Origin: Actinomycetota bacterium | GTDB taxonomy: Bacteria > Actinomycetota > Actinomycetes > Streptosporangiales > Streptosporangiaceae | Assembly (NCBI GenBank): GCA_003161205.1 | Contig: PMOU01000342.1 | Coordinates: 2,805 to 10,197, forward strand | Reading direction: 5' to 3' | Length of the DNA stretch: 7,393 nt | Shown: positions 1 to 5,068 of the stretch, piece by piece | How positions within the stretch are numbered: the first letter of the stretch is position 1 | Layout: each line of letters starts with the position of its first letter | Made by a program: the position numbers and the translations under genes | Notes under the pieces: generated by a model | Databases searched by the model: none | Told to the model about the DNA's origin: nothing | Seen by the model: the letters and a program-made list of their open reading frames with translations, nothing else

Positions 1-529
1 GGGCGCGGAAGGCGGCGGCCGCCCGCGGTGCATACCGCATCCTGCCCAGGCGCCGGACGGCACACCCTGGCACCGGATTCCGCAACGTAGTGACGGCGGC
101 CATCACCTCGCCCCGGCGGAGTAGCTCGGCGGTCCGGTTCTCGTCTTCGCGGCGCAGATCGAATACCGCACCGCCCAGCTCGGCCAGCGCCGCCAGGAAC
201 CAGGTGTCCAGGCTGTCGGCGTTGACCGCGAGCGCGACGACGGACGGTCCGGACCCTTCCCCGGCGTCCTCGGCCCCCAGTTCACGCAGGGCTTCGGCGC
301 TGACGGCCTGGATCTGGCGTGCGGCCCGGAGCAGCGTCTCCCCCGACGTCGTGGCCCGCACCGGCTTGGAGCGGGTGAGAAGCACCTGCCCCACGCTGGT
401 TTCCAGCGCCTTCACCCGCTGGCTGACAGCGGACGGGGTCACGTGCAAGGCCCGCGCCGCGGCGTCGAAGGTTCCCTCCGAGATAGCGGCCGCCAGCGCC
501 TCGAGCTGGCCCGGATCCAGGTTCATCAT
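1..529 (-). CDS. lysG: ArgP/LysG-type LysR transcriptional regulator (C-terminus cut by window edge)
   Basis: Reading the minus strand from tandem ATGs (529 and 526) gives 176 codons open to the window edge, so the protein is partial. It is a LysR-type DNA-binding regulator that senses lysine or arginine and activates an exporter gene. The winged helix-turn-helix covers about residues 6-65: a GTFDAAARALHVTPSAVSQ stretch at 19-37 is the recognition region typical of the ArgP/LysG/IciA group. The effector domain begins near residue 97. VNADSLDTWFL (102-112), AELLRRGEVMAAV (134-146) and GRMRY (162-166) are landmarks of this subfamily. It is divergent from the LysE-type exporter gene, as lysG and lysE are in Corynebacterium, which strongly supports the call. 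No clear Shine-Dalgarno sequence precedes either ATG, so a leaderless mRNA or start 526 is possible. Family assignment is firm; the exact ligand is inferred. Confidence 0.9.
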   Translation of the reverse strand, partial: MMNLDPGQLEALAAAISEGTFDAAARALHVTPSAVSQRVKALETSVGQVLLTRSKPVRATTSGETLLRAARQIQAVSAEALRELGAEDAGEGSGPSVVALAVNADSLDTWFLAALAELGGAVFDLRREDENRTAELLRRGEVMAAVTTLRNPVPGCAVRRLGRMRYAPRAAAAFRA

Positions 530-597
530 TAACGATGCTAATGCAGCTGAAGAATGTTTAGCTGGATTGTCGCTTCTATTCTTCCTACGGTGGACTC
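530..597. promoter_or_regulatory. Divergent lysG-lysE control region with small dyad
   Basis: These 68 bp separate the two divergent starts and are clearly AT-richer than the flanking genes, as expected of a promoter region. An inverted repeat GCTAA (537-541) / TTAGC (558-562) with a 16-bp spacer brackets a CAGCTG palindrome (544-549). LysR-type regulators commonly bind interrupted dyads in such a position, so this is a plausible LysG site. I cannot assign -35 and -10 boxes for either gene with confidence. Confidence 0.5.
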
Positions 598-1215
598 ATG
601 CTCACCCCAGGTATGGTCGCGGCCGCGCTAGCGGGTCTGCTGTTCGGACTGTCCCTCATCGTCGCCATCGGCGCCCAGAACACCTACGTGATCCGGCAGG
701 GCATCGCCCGCGCCCACGTCCCGACGGTCGTCACGATCTGCGCTATCTCGGACGTGATCCTGATCGCGGCGGGCGTCGCAGGCCTCGGCGCGGTGGTCGG
801 GCACGCCCGCGGTCTGCTCCTGGCCGTGCGCCTGCTCGGGGCCGCCTTCCTGCTCGGCTACGCCGCGCTTGCGGCGCGGCGGGCACTGCGGCCCGGAACG
901 AAGATTGCCGACGGCGCGGCGGCGACCCCATCCTGGCCGGCGGTCGTGGCGACCTGCCTGGCCTTCACCTGGCTCAATCCGGCGGTTTACCTGGACACCG
1001 TGGTCTTGCTCGGCTCGGTCGCCGTGACCCGGCCGGATCCCTGGTGGTTCGGCGGCGGCGCCGCGGTGGCCAGCGTCGCCTGGTTCGCCGGCCTGGGCTT
1101 CGGGGCCCGGCTGCTTGCCCCGGTCTTCCGTCAGCAACGCGCCTGGCGGGCCATGGACGTCTTCGTCGCGGTAGTGATGACGGTGACCGCGGCGCGTGTG
1201 CTCGCCGGAGCGTAG
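598..1215 (+). CDS. lysE: LysE/ArgO-type basic amino acid exporter
   Basis: A 205-residue integral membrane protein of the LysE superfamily, which exports L-lysine and/or L-arginine across the cytoplasmic membrane to prevent toxic build-up. The family signature AIGAQNTYVIRQG lies at residues 23-35, SDVILIAAGVAG at 51-62, and LNPAVYLDTVVLLG at 126-139; the two Asn-containing motifs are hallmarks of LysE/ArgO proteins. About six hydrophobic segments can be drawn (roughly 5-27, 40-64, 70-93, 114-138, 150-172, 185-203). Length is typical of ArgO/LysE (about 200-235 residues). The ATG at 598 puts the signature motifs at the expected distance from the N-terminus; the ribosome site upstream is weak. 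The divergent LysG-type regulator supports control by intracellular basic amino acids. Lysine versus arginine preference cannot be read from the sequence. Confidence 0.92.
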   Translation: MLTPGMVAAALAGLLFGLSLIVAIGAQNTYVIRQGIARAHVPTVVTICAISDVILIAAGVAGLGAVVGHARGLLLAVRLLGAAFLLGYAALAARRALRPGTKIADGAAATPSWPAVVATCLAFTWLNPAVYLDTVVLLGSVAVTRPDPWWFGGGAAVASVAWFAGLGFGARLLAPVFRQQRAWRAMDVFVAVVMTVTAARVLAGA

Positions 1216-1259
1216 CCGTGACACCGACCTTCGGCGGGATGAGTCAACCTTCGTAGGTA

Positions 1260-3293
1260 TCACAGAGCCAGGTCGTGCTCGACGATGTGGGACAGCTGAA
1301 CCAGGTCGAGCACGACGTGAGCGGAACTGCCGGCCGCGGTGACCAGGGTCAGGCCCTGCTGATGAACCGTCAGCTGGTCCCTGACCAGGTAGAGCGCGCG
1401 CACCCCCGCGCTGGCCAGCTGGGTGACGCCGGTCAGATCGGCGACGAGCGGGACGGTGCCGCCCCGGCTGGCCGCCAGCAGGCGCCGGGCCAGCTGATCG
1501 GCGGTGATGATGTCCACCGGACCGGTCACCAGGGCCCGGGCCGTGCCGCTCTCCTCGATGGAGGTGTCCACCGTGAAGGCCGTCGCCGACGAGTAGGCGG
1601 CGGCGCGGGCGCTGTGGTGGCCCGGGGCCAGGATGGCCGGGCGGCTCAGCCGGAGCCGCAGGGACACGACCGTGCCCCGGATGCCCGCCGGGTCGTCAGC
1701 GGACTGCGGGGGGTGGCTCACCAGCATCGTGTCGACCACGTGCCCGGCGACCATGAGCCCATGACCGCGGTCGGTATCGGCGGGATCCGGCGGCTGCCAG
1801 TTTCCGTGGTCGGTGATCGTGCACTCCACGTTTCCCTCCTCACCGAGGGCCGCCGTCAGCTCCACCATCCCGGGCTGGCCGGGCGGATAGGCGTGCTCGA
1901 TGGCGTTCGTGAAAATCTCCACCATCGCCAGGTGCAGCGCTTCCCGGTCCTCGGCGGTCGCGCCGAGCCGGTTCAGCCAGTCGGTGAAGCCATCCCTGGC
2001 CCGGGTGAGGCTGGCCCGTTCACTGGGCAGTTCCAGCTGCAGGGCCGGGACCGGAGTGGCCAGCCGCTCGGCGGCCAGGGTGGTAACGTCATCCGCGTAG
2101 CCGGTCCGGGTCAGCAGCTCCACGGTGAGCTGGCACACTCGTTCGGCCGCGGTGCGAGGCGCGCCCGCGGTCAGGGTCCGGTCAGCGGCGGCGTCAGCGG
2201 CGACTTCGGCGAGTTCCGCCATTCCCTCGCCGATCGTCCTGTCCGGCCGTTCGATGAGGCCATCGCTGTAGAGCAGCAGCAGATCGCCCGGGGCCAGCGC
2301 GGCGGTGGCCAGGACGGGTGATGAGCCGGTACCCAGCGGTCCGGTGCCCGTGCCGTCAAGGAACCTGGCCGGGCCGCCGGCGCCGACCACCAGCGGCGGA
2401 GGATGCCCGCAGGTGGTGTAGCGCAGCGTCCCGTCGGCCGGGCTGAGCACCGCCAGGGCCAGGGTCGCGGCCCGCAGGGCGGGGTTCCGGGCGGCGAAGG
2501 CATCAGTGCGCGCCAGGACCTGGGCGAGATCGGGCTCGGCGGCGAGCAGCTCGGCCAGCACGGCCCGCAACTGGCCCATGGCGGCCGAGGCCGCGACCCC
2601 GTGCCCGACCACGTCGCCGACGATGAGCGCGAGGCGGCCGCCGGGCAGGGAGATCGCATCGAACCAGTCACCCCCCGCGGCCTGCTCGTGTCCCGCCACC
2701 AGGTAGTGCGCCGCCACCTGGACCTGCGGCAGCACCGGCAGCGCGGTCGGCAGCAGCGCCTCCTGCAATTCGGCTACCACCTCGCGAGCGGTCCCGCGCC
2801 GGTCCTCAGGGTCCGTCCGGGAGTCCGGCGCCCCCTGCCGGCCAGGCCTGGCCTGCTGGTGCCGCGCGTCTGCCCGCTCCGTCACCTGGTCGGTGACATC
2901 GGCCAGGGTGATCAGCAGGCCGTTGACCGTACCGTCAGCGGCACGCCGCGGCGCGACCGTGAAATCGGCGTACACCTCCCGGATCCCGTCCGGACCGCGA
3001 TCGATCTGCGCCCGCCATTCCTTACCGGTCTCCGGCTTCCCGGACGCGTACACCCGGTCAAGCAGCTCATAGAGCTGCTGGCCCCTGATCTCGGGGAACG
3101 CTTCCCGGTACGACATGCCGATCACGCCGCCGGACCGCCCGGTGAATTCCCGGTAGGCCGCGTTCGTGGCCACGACGCGATGATCCGGGCCCGCCAGGGC
3201 GACCAGAACGACCGGCATCTGCTCGAAGGCATCGCGCACGGCGTCCGCGTCGCCCACCAGCGCGCCCAGCATGTCGTGAGGAGCACTCGCCAA
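1260..3293 (-). CDS. PAS-SpoIIE phosphatase-RsbW-like kinase-STAS fusion (Rv1364c-like)
   Basis: A 677-residue cytoplasmic regulator carrying a whole partner switch in one chain. Domains in order: PAS sensor (about 20-140; VVATNAAYREFTG), a short charged linker, PP2C-type SpoIIE/RsbU phosphatase (about 175-408), RsbW/SpoIIAB-like HATPase (about 417-548) and STAS antagonist (about 570-675). Phosphatase metal ligands are present: D209 in GGDWFD, D227 in VGDVVGHG, D344 in YSDG, D401/D402 in YADDVT. The kinase keeps the N-box N463 (EIFTNAIEHAY), DHGNW (495-499) and RGHGL (509-513). In the STAS domain S628 (QLASAG) aligns with the phospho-serine of SpoIIAA, although the preceding Asp is Ala. The same order is known in M. 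tuberculosis Rv1364c, which acts on the SigF system. I chose TTG at 3293 because AGGAGG (3299-3304) sits 5 nt upstream; an in-frame TTG at 3347 has no such site. The target sigma factor is not in the window. Confidence 0.9.
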   Translation of the reverse strand: MASAPHDMLGALVGDADAVRDAFEQMPVVLVALAGPDHRVVATNAAYREFTGRSGGVIGMSYREAFPEIRGQQLYELLDRVYASGKPETGKEWRAQIDRGPDGIREVYADFTVAPRRAADGTVNGLLITLADVTDQVTERADARHQQARPGRQGAPDSRTDPEDRRGTAREVVAELQEALLPTALPVLPQVQVAAHYLVAGHEQAAGGDWFDAISLPGGRLALIVGDVVGHGVAASAAMGQLRAVLAELLAAEPDLAQVLARTDAFAARNPALRAATLALAVLSPADGTLRYTTCGHPPPLVVGAGGPARFLDGTGTGPLGTGSSPVLATAALAPGDLLLLYSDGLIERPDRTIGEGMAELAEVAADAAADRTLTAGAPRTAAERVCQLTVELLTRTGYADDVTTLAAERLATPVPALQLELPSERASLTRARDGFTDWLNRLGATAEDREALHLAMVEIFTNAIEHAYPPGQPGMVELTAALGEEGNVECTITDHGNWQPPDPADTDRGHGLMVAGHVVDTMLVSHPPQSADDPAGIRGTVVSLRLRLSRPAILAPGHHSARAAAYSSATAFTVDTSIEESGTARALVTGPVDIITADQLARRLLAASRGGTVPLVADLTGVTQLASAGVRALYLVRDQLTVHQQGLTLVTAAGSSAHVVLDLVQLSHIVEHDLAL

Positions 3294-3298
3294 CGCGC

Positions 3299-3304
3299 CC
3301 TCCT
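3299..3304 (-). promoter_or_regulatory. Shine-Dalgarno site fixing the TTG start at 3293
   Basis: On the minus strand this reads AGGAGG inside a purine-rich run and ends 5 nt before the TTG at 3293. The next in-frame ATG (3272) and the upstream TTG (3347) lack a comparable site, so it decides the start of the four-domain regulator. Confidence 0.75.
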
Positions 3305-3375
3305 CCCTCTTCGCGTGGAGGTCCCCTACCCCTGCAGCGGAGGCCAAACGGCGCCGCGAGCAGCAGCTTCGCGCC

Positions 3376-3470
3376 TTTACGCCCAGCCCGGCGGGTCAGG
3401 GCAGGGGCCGGGGCGCCCCGGGAACGTGCAAAACCGGTGGCTGGGGCGTAAAAACCGGCGGGCTGGACGT
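3376..3470. repeat. Three related copies of an operator-like element between the four-domain regulator and csbD
   Basis: Three copies of a motif close to TTTACGCCCAGCC followed by a CGG-containing end lie in the divergent intergenic region. Copy 1 is on the plus strand at 3376-3388. Copy 2 is on the minus strand at 3439-3452 and differs by one inserted C. Copy 3 is on the minus strand at about 3460-3472 and is more diverged (AACGTCCAGCCC). Read on the plus strand, copies 2 and 3 form a near-tandem pair of 20-bp units (3430-3449 and 3451-3470), both starting AAAACCGG, 15 of 20 positions identical, with a 21-bp period (two helical turns). This suggests binding sites for a regulator or an unusual sigma factor, but the cognate protein is unknown. 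Confidence 0.5.
3408..3421. promoter_or_regulatory. Perfect 14-bp GC palindrome
   Basis: CCGGGGCGCCCCGG is a perfect palindrome located between copies 1 and 2 of the intergenic repeat element. It could be a dimeric operator or form a hairpin. In such GC-rich DNA a chance palindrome is also possible, so its role is uncertain. Confidence 0.3.
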
Positions 3471-3505
3471 TATGAACGCGTTCTCGCGGGCAGAGGAGGG
3501 CGGAC

Positions 3506-3520
3506 ATGAACGGTCACTAA
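3506..3520 (+). CDS. Possible four-codon leader ORF (MNGH) upstream of csbD
   Basis: An ATG at 3506 is preceded by a strong ribosome site (GGAGG at 3495-3499, 6 nt gap) and opens a frame of only four sense codons, Met-Asn-Gly-His, ending in TAA at 3518-3520. The csbD ribosome site starts immediately after this stop. The strength of the ribosome site compared with the tiny ORF suggests a translational leader that brings ribosomes to csbD or affects its expression. It may equally be chance or the remnant of an upstream start. No peptide function is claimed. Confidence 0.3.
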   Translation: MNGH

Positions 3521-3534
3521 GGAAAGGAACGGTC

Positions 3535-3717
3535 GTGAGCACTGCTGACAAGGCAAACAACAAGGCCGAAGAGGTCAAGGGCAAGCTCAAGAAGACGACG
3601 GGTCATGCCGTCGGTAACGAGCGGCTGGAGGCCGAGGGCACGGCCGACGAGACCAAGGCCAACGTCAAGCAAGCTGGCGAGAAGGTCAAGGACGCCGCCA
3701 AGAGCCTGAAGCCGTAG
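3535..3717 (+). CDS. CsbD-family stress protein
   Basis: A 60-residue, highly charged, Lys/Glu-rich protein of the CsbD family, whose Bacillus subtilis member belongs to the SigB general stress regulon; its biochemical role is not established. The sequence STADKANNKAEEVKGKLKK (2-20), GNERLEAEGTADETK (27-41) and VKQAGEKVKDAAK (44-56) shows the family pattern of ADKA, KGK, RLEAEG and KDA blocks and predicts small amphipathic helices. The start is GTG at 3535, supported by AAAGGAA (3523-3529) 5 nt upstream and by the family N-terminus. An upstream in-frame ATG (3472) would add 21 unconserved residues. It is divergent from the four-domain regulator and followed by the small hydrophobic protein gene on the same strand. 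This fits control by a stress sigma factor, but no SigB-type promoter could be recognised with confidence. Confidence 0.88.
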   Translation: MSTADKANNKAEEVKGKLKKTTGHAVGNERLEAEGTADETKANVKQAGEKVKDAAKSLKP

Positions 3718-3738
3718 CCTCGGGAAACTTTCTGGCTA
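3715..3738 (+). terminator. Weak stem-loop just after csbD, possible partial terminator or processing site
   Basis: TAGCC (3715-3719, starting in the csbD stop codon) pairs with GGCTA (3734-3738). A second small pairing GAA/TTC (3724-3726/3730-3732) lies inside. There is no U-tract after the stem, so it is not a classical terminator. The next gene on the same strand may be read through from csbD or have its own promoter in 3739-3820. Confidence 0.25.
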
Positions 3739-3835
3739 TCCGCTCATTATGTACCGGCTCTGCTGGTGTGGATCGTCGTTAGCCGGGTACTCGGATCCCG
3801 TCCTGGGTGGCCATACAGAAAGAAGGAAACAACTC

Positions 3836-4021
3836 ATGGCCCTCATCTTGGTCGTTCTTCTGCTCGCTCTTATTCTTGGCGGGCTCGGATTCGCGATTCA
3901 CATCCTGTGGTGGATCGCCCTGATAGTCCTGGTGATCTGGCTGCTCGGATTCCTCGTCCGGATGGGCGAAGGCACATCGCGAGGCCGCTGGTACCGCTGG
4001 TTACAGAGCCATCCCGCCTAA
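3836..4021 (+). CDS. Small two-helix hydrophobic membrane protein
   Basis: A 61-residue protein of two hydrophobic helices (about 2-21 and 24-42) followed by a basic, aromatic tail ending RGRWYRWLQ (49-57). It resembles the short hydrophobic proteins often found in actinomycete genomes with a C-terminal RWYRW motif; their role is unknown and membrane location is the only safe claim. The ATG at 3836 has a good ribosome site (AAGGAA 3823-3828, 7 nt gap). A longer frame from 3749 would add a non-hydrophobic, unconserved leader and is less likely. The gene lies 118 bp downstream of csbD on the same strand and shares 4 bp at its stop with the convergent STAS gene. Third codon positions are less GC-biased than in the signalling genes, as is common in short hydrophobic genes. 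Confidence 0.8.
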   Translation: MALILVVLLLALILGGLGFAIHILWWIALIVLVIWLLGFLVRMGEGTSRGRWYRWLQSHPA

Positions 4022-4428
4022 CCGGCGGCGGTGGCATCCGGCCCGGCTGACCCACTGGCGCCGCCCCTAGCGGCGTCGCCAGGGTCAGGCCGGGCGGCCG
4101 TGAGGGCCTCGTCGAGGGTGTCGTACATCGGCAACCGGTCGGCGAGGCCCGTGATCCACAGCGCCTTGGTGTAGCGGTAGCGTGCTCCCGCGAGCAGGAA
4201 CATGCCGTCCGCCTCGACCTGGCGCCGCCAGTGACCGACGATGACGGCGAGTGCGGTCGTGTCCATGAAGTCCACGCCCGACAGGTCGAAGATCATCCGG
4301 TTGCTGCTGTTACCAGCTTCGGTCAGGCAGTCGTCTAGCTGCTGACTGGAGGTAACGTCAAGCTCGCCGTGAACGGCGACCACCACGCAAGCGTCATGGG
4401 ATTCCACCGAGATGCGGGGCTCTGCCAC
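4018..4428 (-). CDS. Single-domain STAS protein, anti-sigma factor antagonist (RsbV/SpoIIAA-like)
   Basis: A 136-residue cytoplasmic protein whose residues 5-112 form a STAS domain. In this family the unphosphorylated antagonist binds the RsbW-type kinase/anti-sigma factor and frees the sigma factor. Landmarks are VVVAVHGELDVTSSQQL (15-31) and MIFDLSGVDFMDTTALAVIVG (45-65). The residue aligned with SpoIIAA Ser58 is Thr57 in DTTAL, so phosphorylation, if any, would be on threonine. The C-terminal 25 residues are Gly/Ala/Pro-rich and probably disordered. Start is GTG at 4428 with GGAG (4434-4437) 5 nt upstream. It converges on the hydrophobic-protein gene with overlapping stops (TAA plus strand, TAG minus strand, 4018-4021). 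A natural partner would be the kinase domain of the four-domain regulator or a kinase encoded outside the window. Confidence 0.87.
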   Translation of the reverse strand: MAEPRISVESHDACVVVAVHGELDVTSSQQLDDCLTEAGNSSNRMIFDLSGVDFMDTTALAVIVGHWRRQVEADGMFLLAGARYRYTKALWITGLADRLPMYDTLDEALTAARPDPGDAARGGASGSAGPDATAAG

Positions 4429-4513
4429 CTGCGCTCCAACGTGTCGGCTTAGACGGGGATGGTCACACGAATCGTATGCCTGATCCCGCCAGGCGCGGCA
4501 TCCTTCCCGTCAC

Positions 4514-4533
4514 GCGCGGGATCCCTCCCGCGC
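4514..4533. promoter_or_regulatory. Hairpin/dyad in the divergent STAS-RsbR intergenic region
   Basis: GCGCGGG (4514-4520) and CCCGCGC (4527-4533) form a perfect 7-bp inverted repeat around a 6-nt loop. It lies upstream of both divergent genes, so it cannot terminate either of them. An operator or a 5' untranslated structure is more likely. The rest of 4429-4605 holds only promoter-type sequence without clear consensus boxes. Confidence 0.35.
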
Positions 4534-4574
4534 AGAGCTGCAGTTGTACTGTTGGCGGGACAGGCGGTCCCTCA

Positions 4575-4592
4575 GTAATCGGCAACCGATAC
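4575..4592 (+). promoter_or_regulatory. Dyad immediately upstream of the RsbR-like gene ribosome site
   Basis: GTAATCGG (4575-4582) and CCGATAC (4586-4592) are complementary over 7 bp with one bulged A, separated by CAA. The dyad ends just before the AGGA ribosome site (4595-4598) of the gene at 4606. It could be an operator or an mRNA hairpin affecting translation of the operon. Confidence 0.35.
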
Positions 4593-4605
4593 ATAGGAAC
4601 AACCC

Positions 4606-4980
4606 ATGGACGTTGACGATAGCCAGCCGCGCATGGCCGCGTTTATGCGCGACCATCAGGACAAAGTTGTCGGCCGCTGGAGTGAGCTGGTGGCGGCGGG
4701 CGTCCGCGGCCGGAGTTCGGCCGCGGAAGTGCGGCATGAGCTCGAAGACATCTACTCACTCGTCCTCAAAGCGATGTCTGGCGCGGACGATAAAGCGCGC
4801 ACGGAGCTGCGAGCGGCCCTGGCCGAACTATCCAGGTCCCGCGCACGAAGCGGATTCACGCCCAGCGAAACGGCGCTCGGCGTGTTCTCGCTCAAGGAAG
4901 CTGCCGGTATCGGTCCCCGCCATCATCATCACGGGCGCCGACGTGCCCGCACCGCCGCGTGCCGCCGCCTTGCTGCGTAA
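4606..4980 (+). CDS. Truncated RsbR-type sensor domain (RsbRD_N-like) with frameshifted tail
   Basis: Residues 1-98 match the all-helical N-terminal domain of RsbR/RsbRD stressosome-type co-antagonists: MAAFMRDHQDKVVGRWSEL (10-28), EVRHELEDIYSLVLKAM (41-57), AALAELSRSRARSGFTPSE (70-88) and GVFSLKEA (91-98). Such proteins normally continue through another helical stretch into a STAS or kinase module. Here residues 99-124 become an Arg/His/Ala-rich tail (GPRHHHHGRRRAR) unlike any domain. The same DNA read in another frame looks like a receiver-domain end, so this gene seems to be the 5' part of a decayed or internally deleted gene. ATG 4606 has AGGA (4595-4598) 7 nt upstream. It is first in the operon with the receiver-GAF-SpoIIE phosphatase. 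If translated, it may still fold as a lone sensor domain. Confidence 0.7.
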   Translation: MDVDDSQPRMAAFMRDHQDKVVGRWSELVAAGVRGRSSAAEVRHELEDIYSLVLKAMSGADDKARTELRAALAELSRSRARSGFTPSETALGVFSLKEAAGIGPRHHHHGRRRARTAACRRLAA

Positions 4981-5068
4981 GGACGAGCGCACCCGCGAGC
5001 GGCTGGAATTCACCATCCGCGGGGCCATCCGCGCCGCTGGCCGCGGACCCGGCCGGAGGACCCGATGA
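4904..5068 (+). pseudogene. Remnant of a response-regulator receiver C-terminus, out of frame with the RsbR-like start
   Basis: In the frame shifted from the upstream gene the sequence reads VPAIIITGADVPAP, then AAALLRKDERTRERLEF and TIRGAIRAAGR. This resembles strand 4 to helix 5 of a receiver domain, with the conserved Lys in LRKD and the switch Thr in ITG. The stretch between ITGAD and AALLRKD is a few residues shorter than in intact receivers. The frame ends in a TGA (5066-5068) overlapping the next ATG (5065-5067) as ATGA, the usual arrangement of coupled genes, so this was probably the true C-terminus of the ancestral upstream gene. No start codon and receiver first half are present. 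The likely origin is a hybrid regulator, or two genes, joined by deletion near 4898-4915. The break cannot be mapped exactly. Confidence 0.6.

Noticed and set aside
90..1256. Long plus-strand frame of 388 codons across the lysG-lysE region
   Set aside because: It is antisense to the LysR gene and out of frame with lysE. Its translation is Arg/Pro/Ser-rich without domain features, typical of shadow frames in GC-rich DNA.
1216..1259. Terminator between the convergent lysE and four-domain regulator genes
   Set aside because: Only 4-bp stems are visible (CCGA/TCGG near 1223-1233, ACCT/AGGT at 1247-1258) with no T-tract; too weak to annotate.
2403..3509. Plus-strand 368-codon frame opposite the four-domain regulator
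   Set aside because: The minus-strand frame has clear PAS and SpoIIE motifs; the plus-strand translation is low-complexity Gly/Arg/Gln sequence. The same applies to the frame at 1275-2321.
3472..3534. Extended N-terminus of CsbD from ATG 3472
   Set aside because: The extra 21 residues are unlike CsbD proteins, and the GTG at 3535 has its own ribosome site at the right distance.
3348..3534. SigB-type promoter (GTTT and GGGTAT boxes) for csbD
   Set aside because: No pair of boxes with acceptable spacing was found on either strand; the AAAACCGG repeats do not match that consensus.
3749..3835. Longer start for the hydrophobic protein at ATG 3749
   Set aside because: The added segment is not hydrophobic or family-like, and ATG 3836 has a well-placed AAGGAA.
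4919..4932. HHHH cluster in the RsbR-like protein as a metal-binding site
   Set aside because: The CATCATCATCAC run encodes the receiver-like AIIIT strand in the other frame, so the histidines are best explained as a frameshift by-product.
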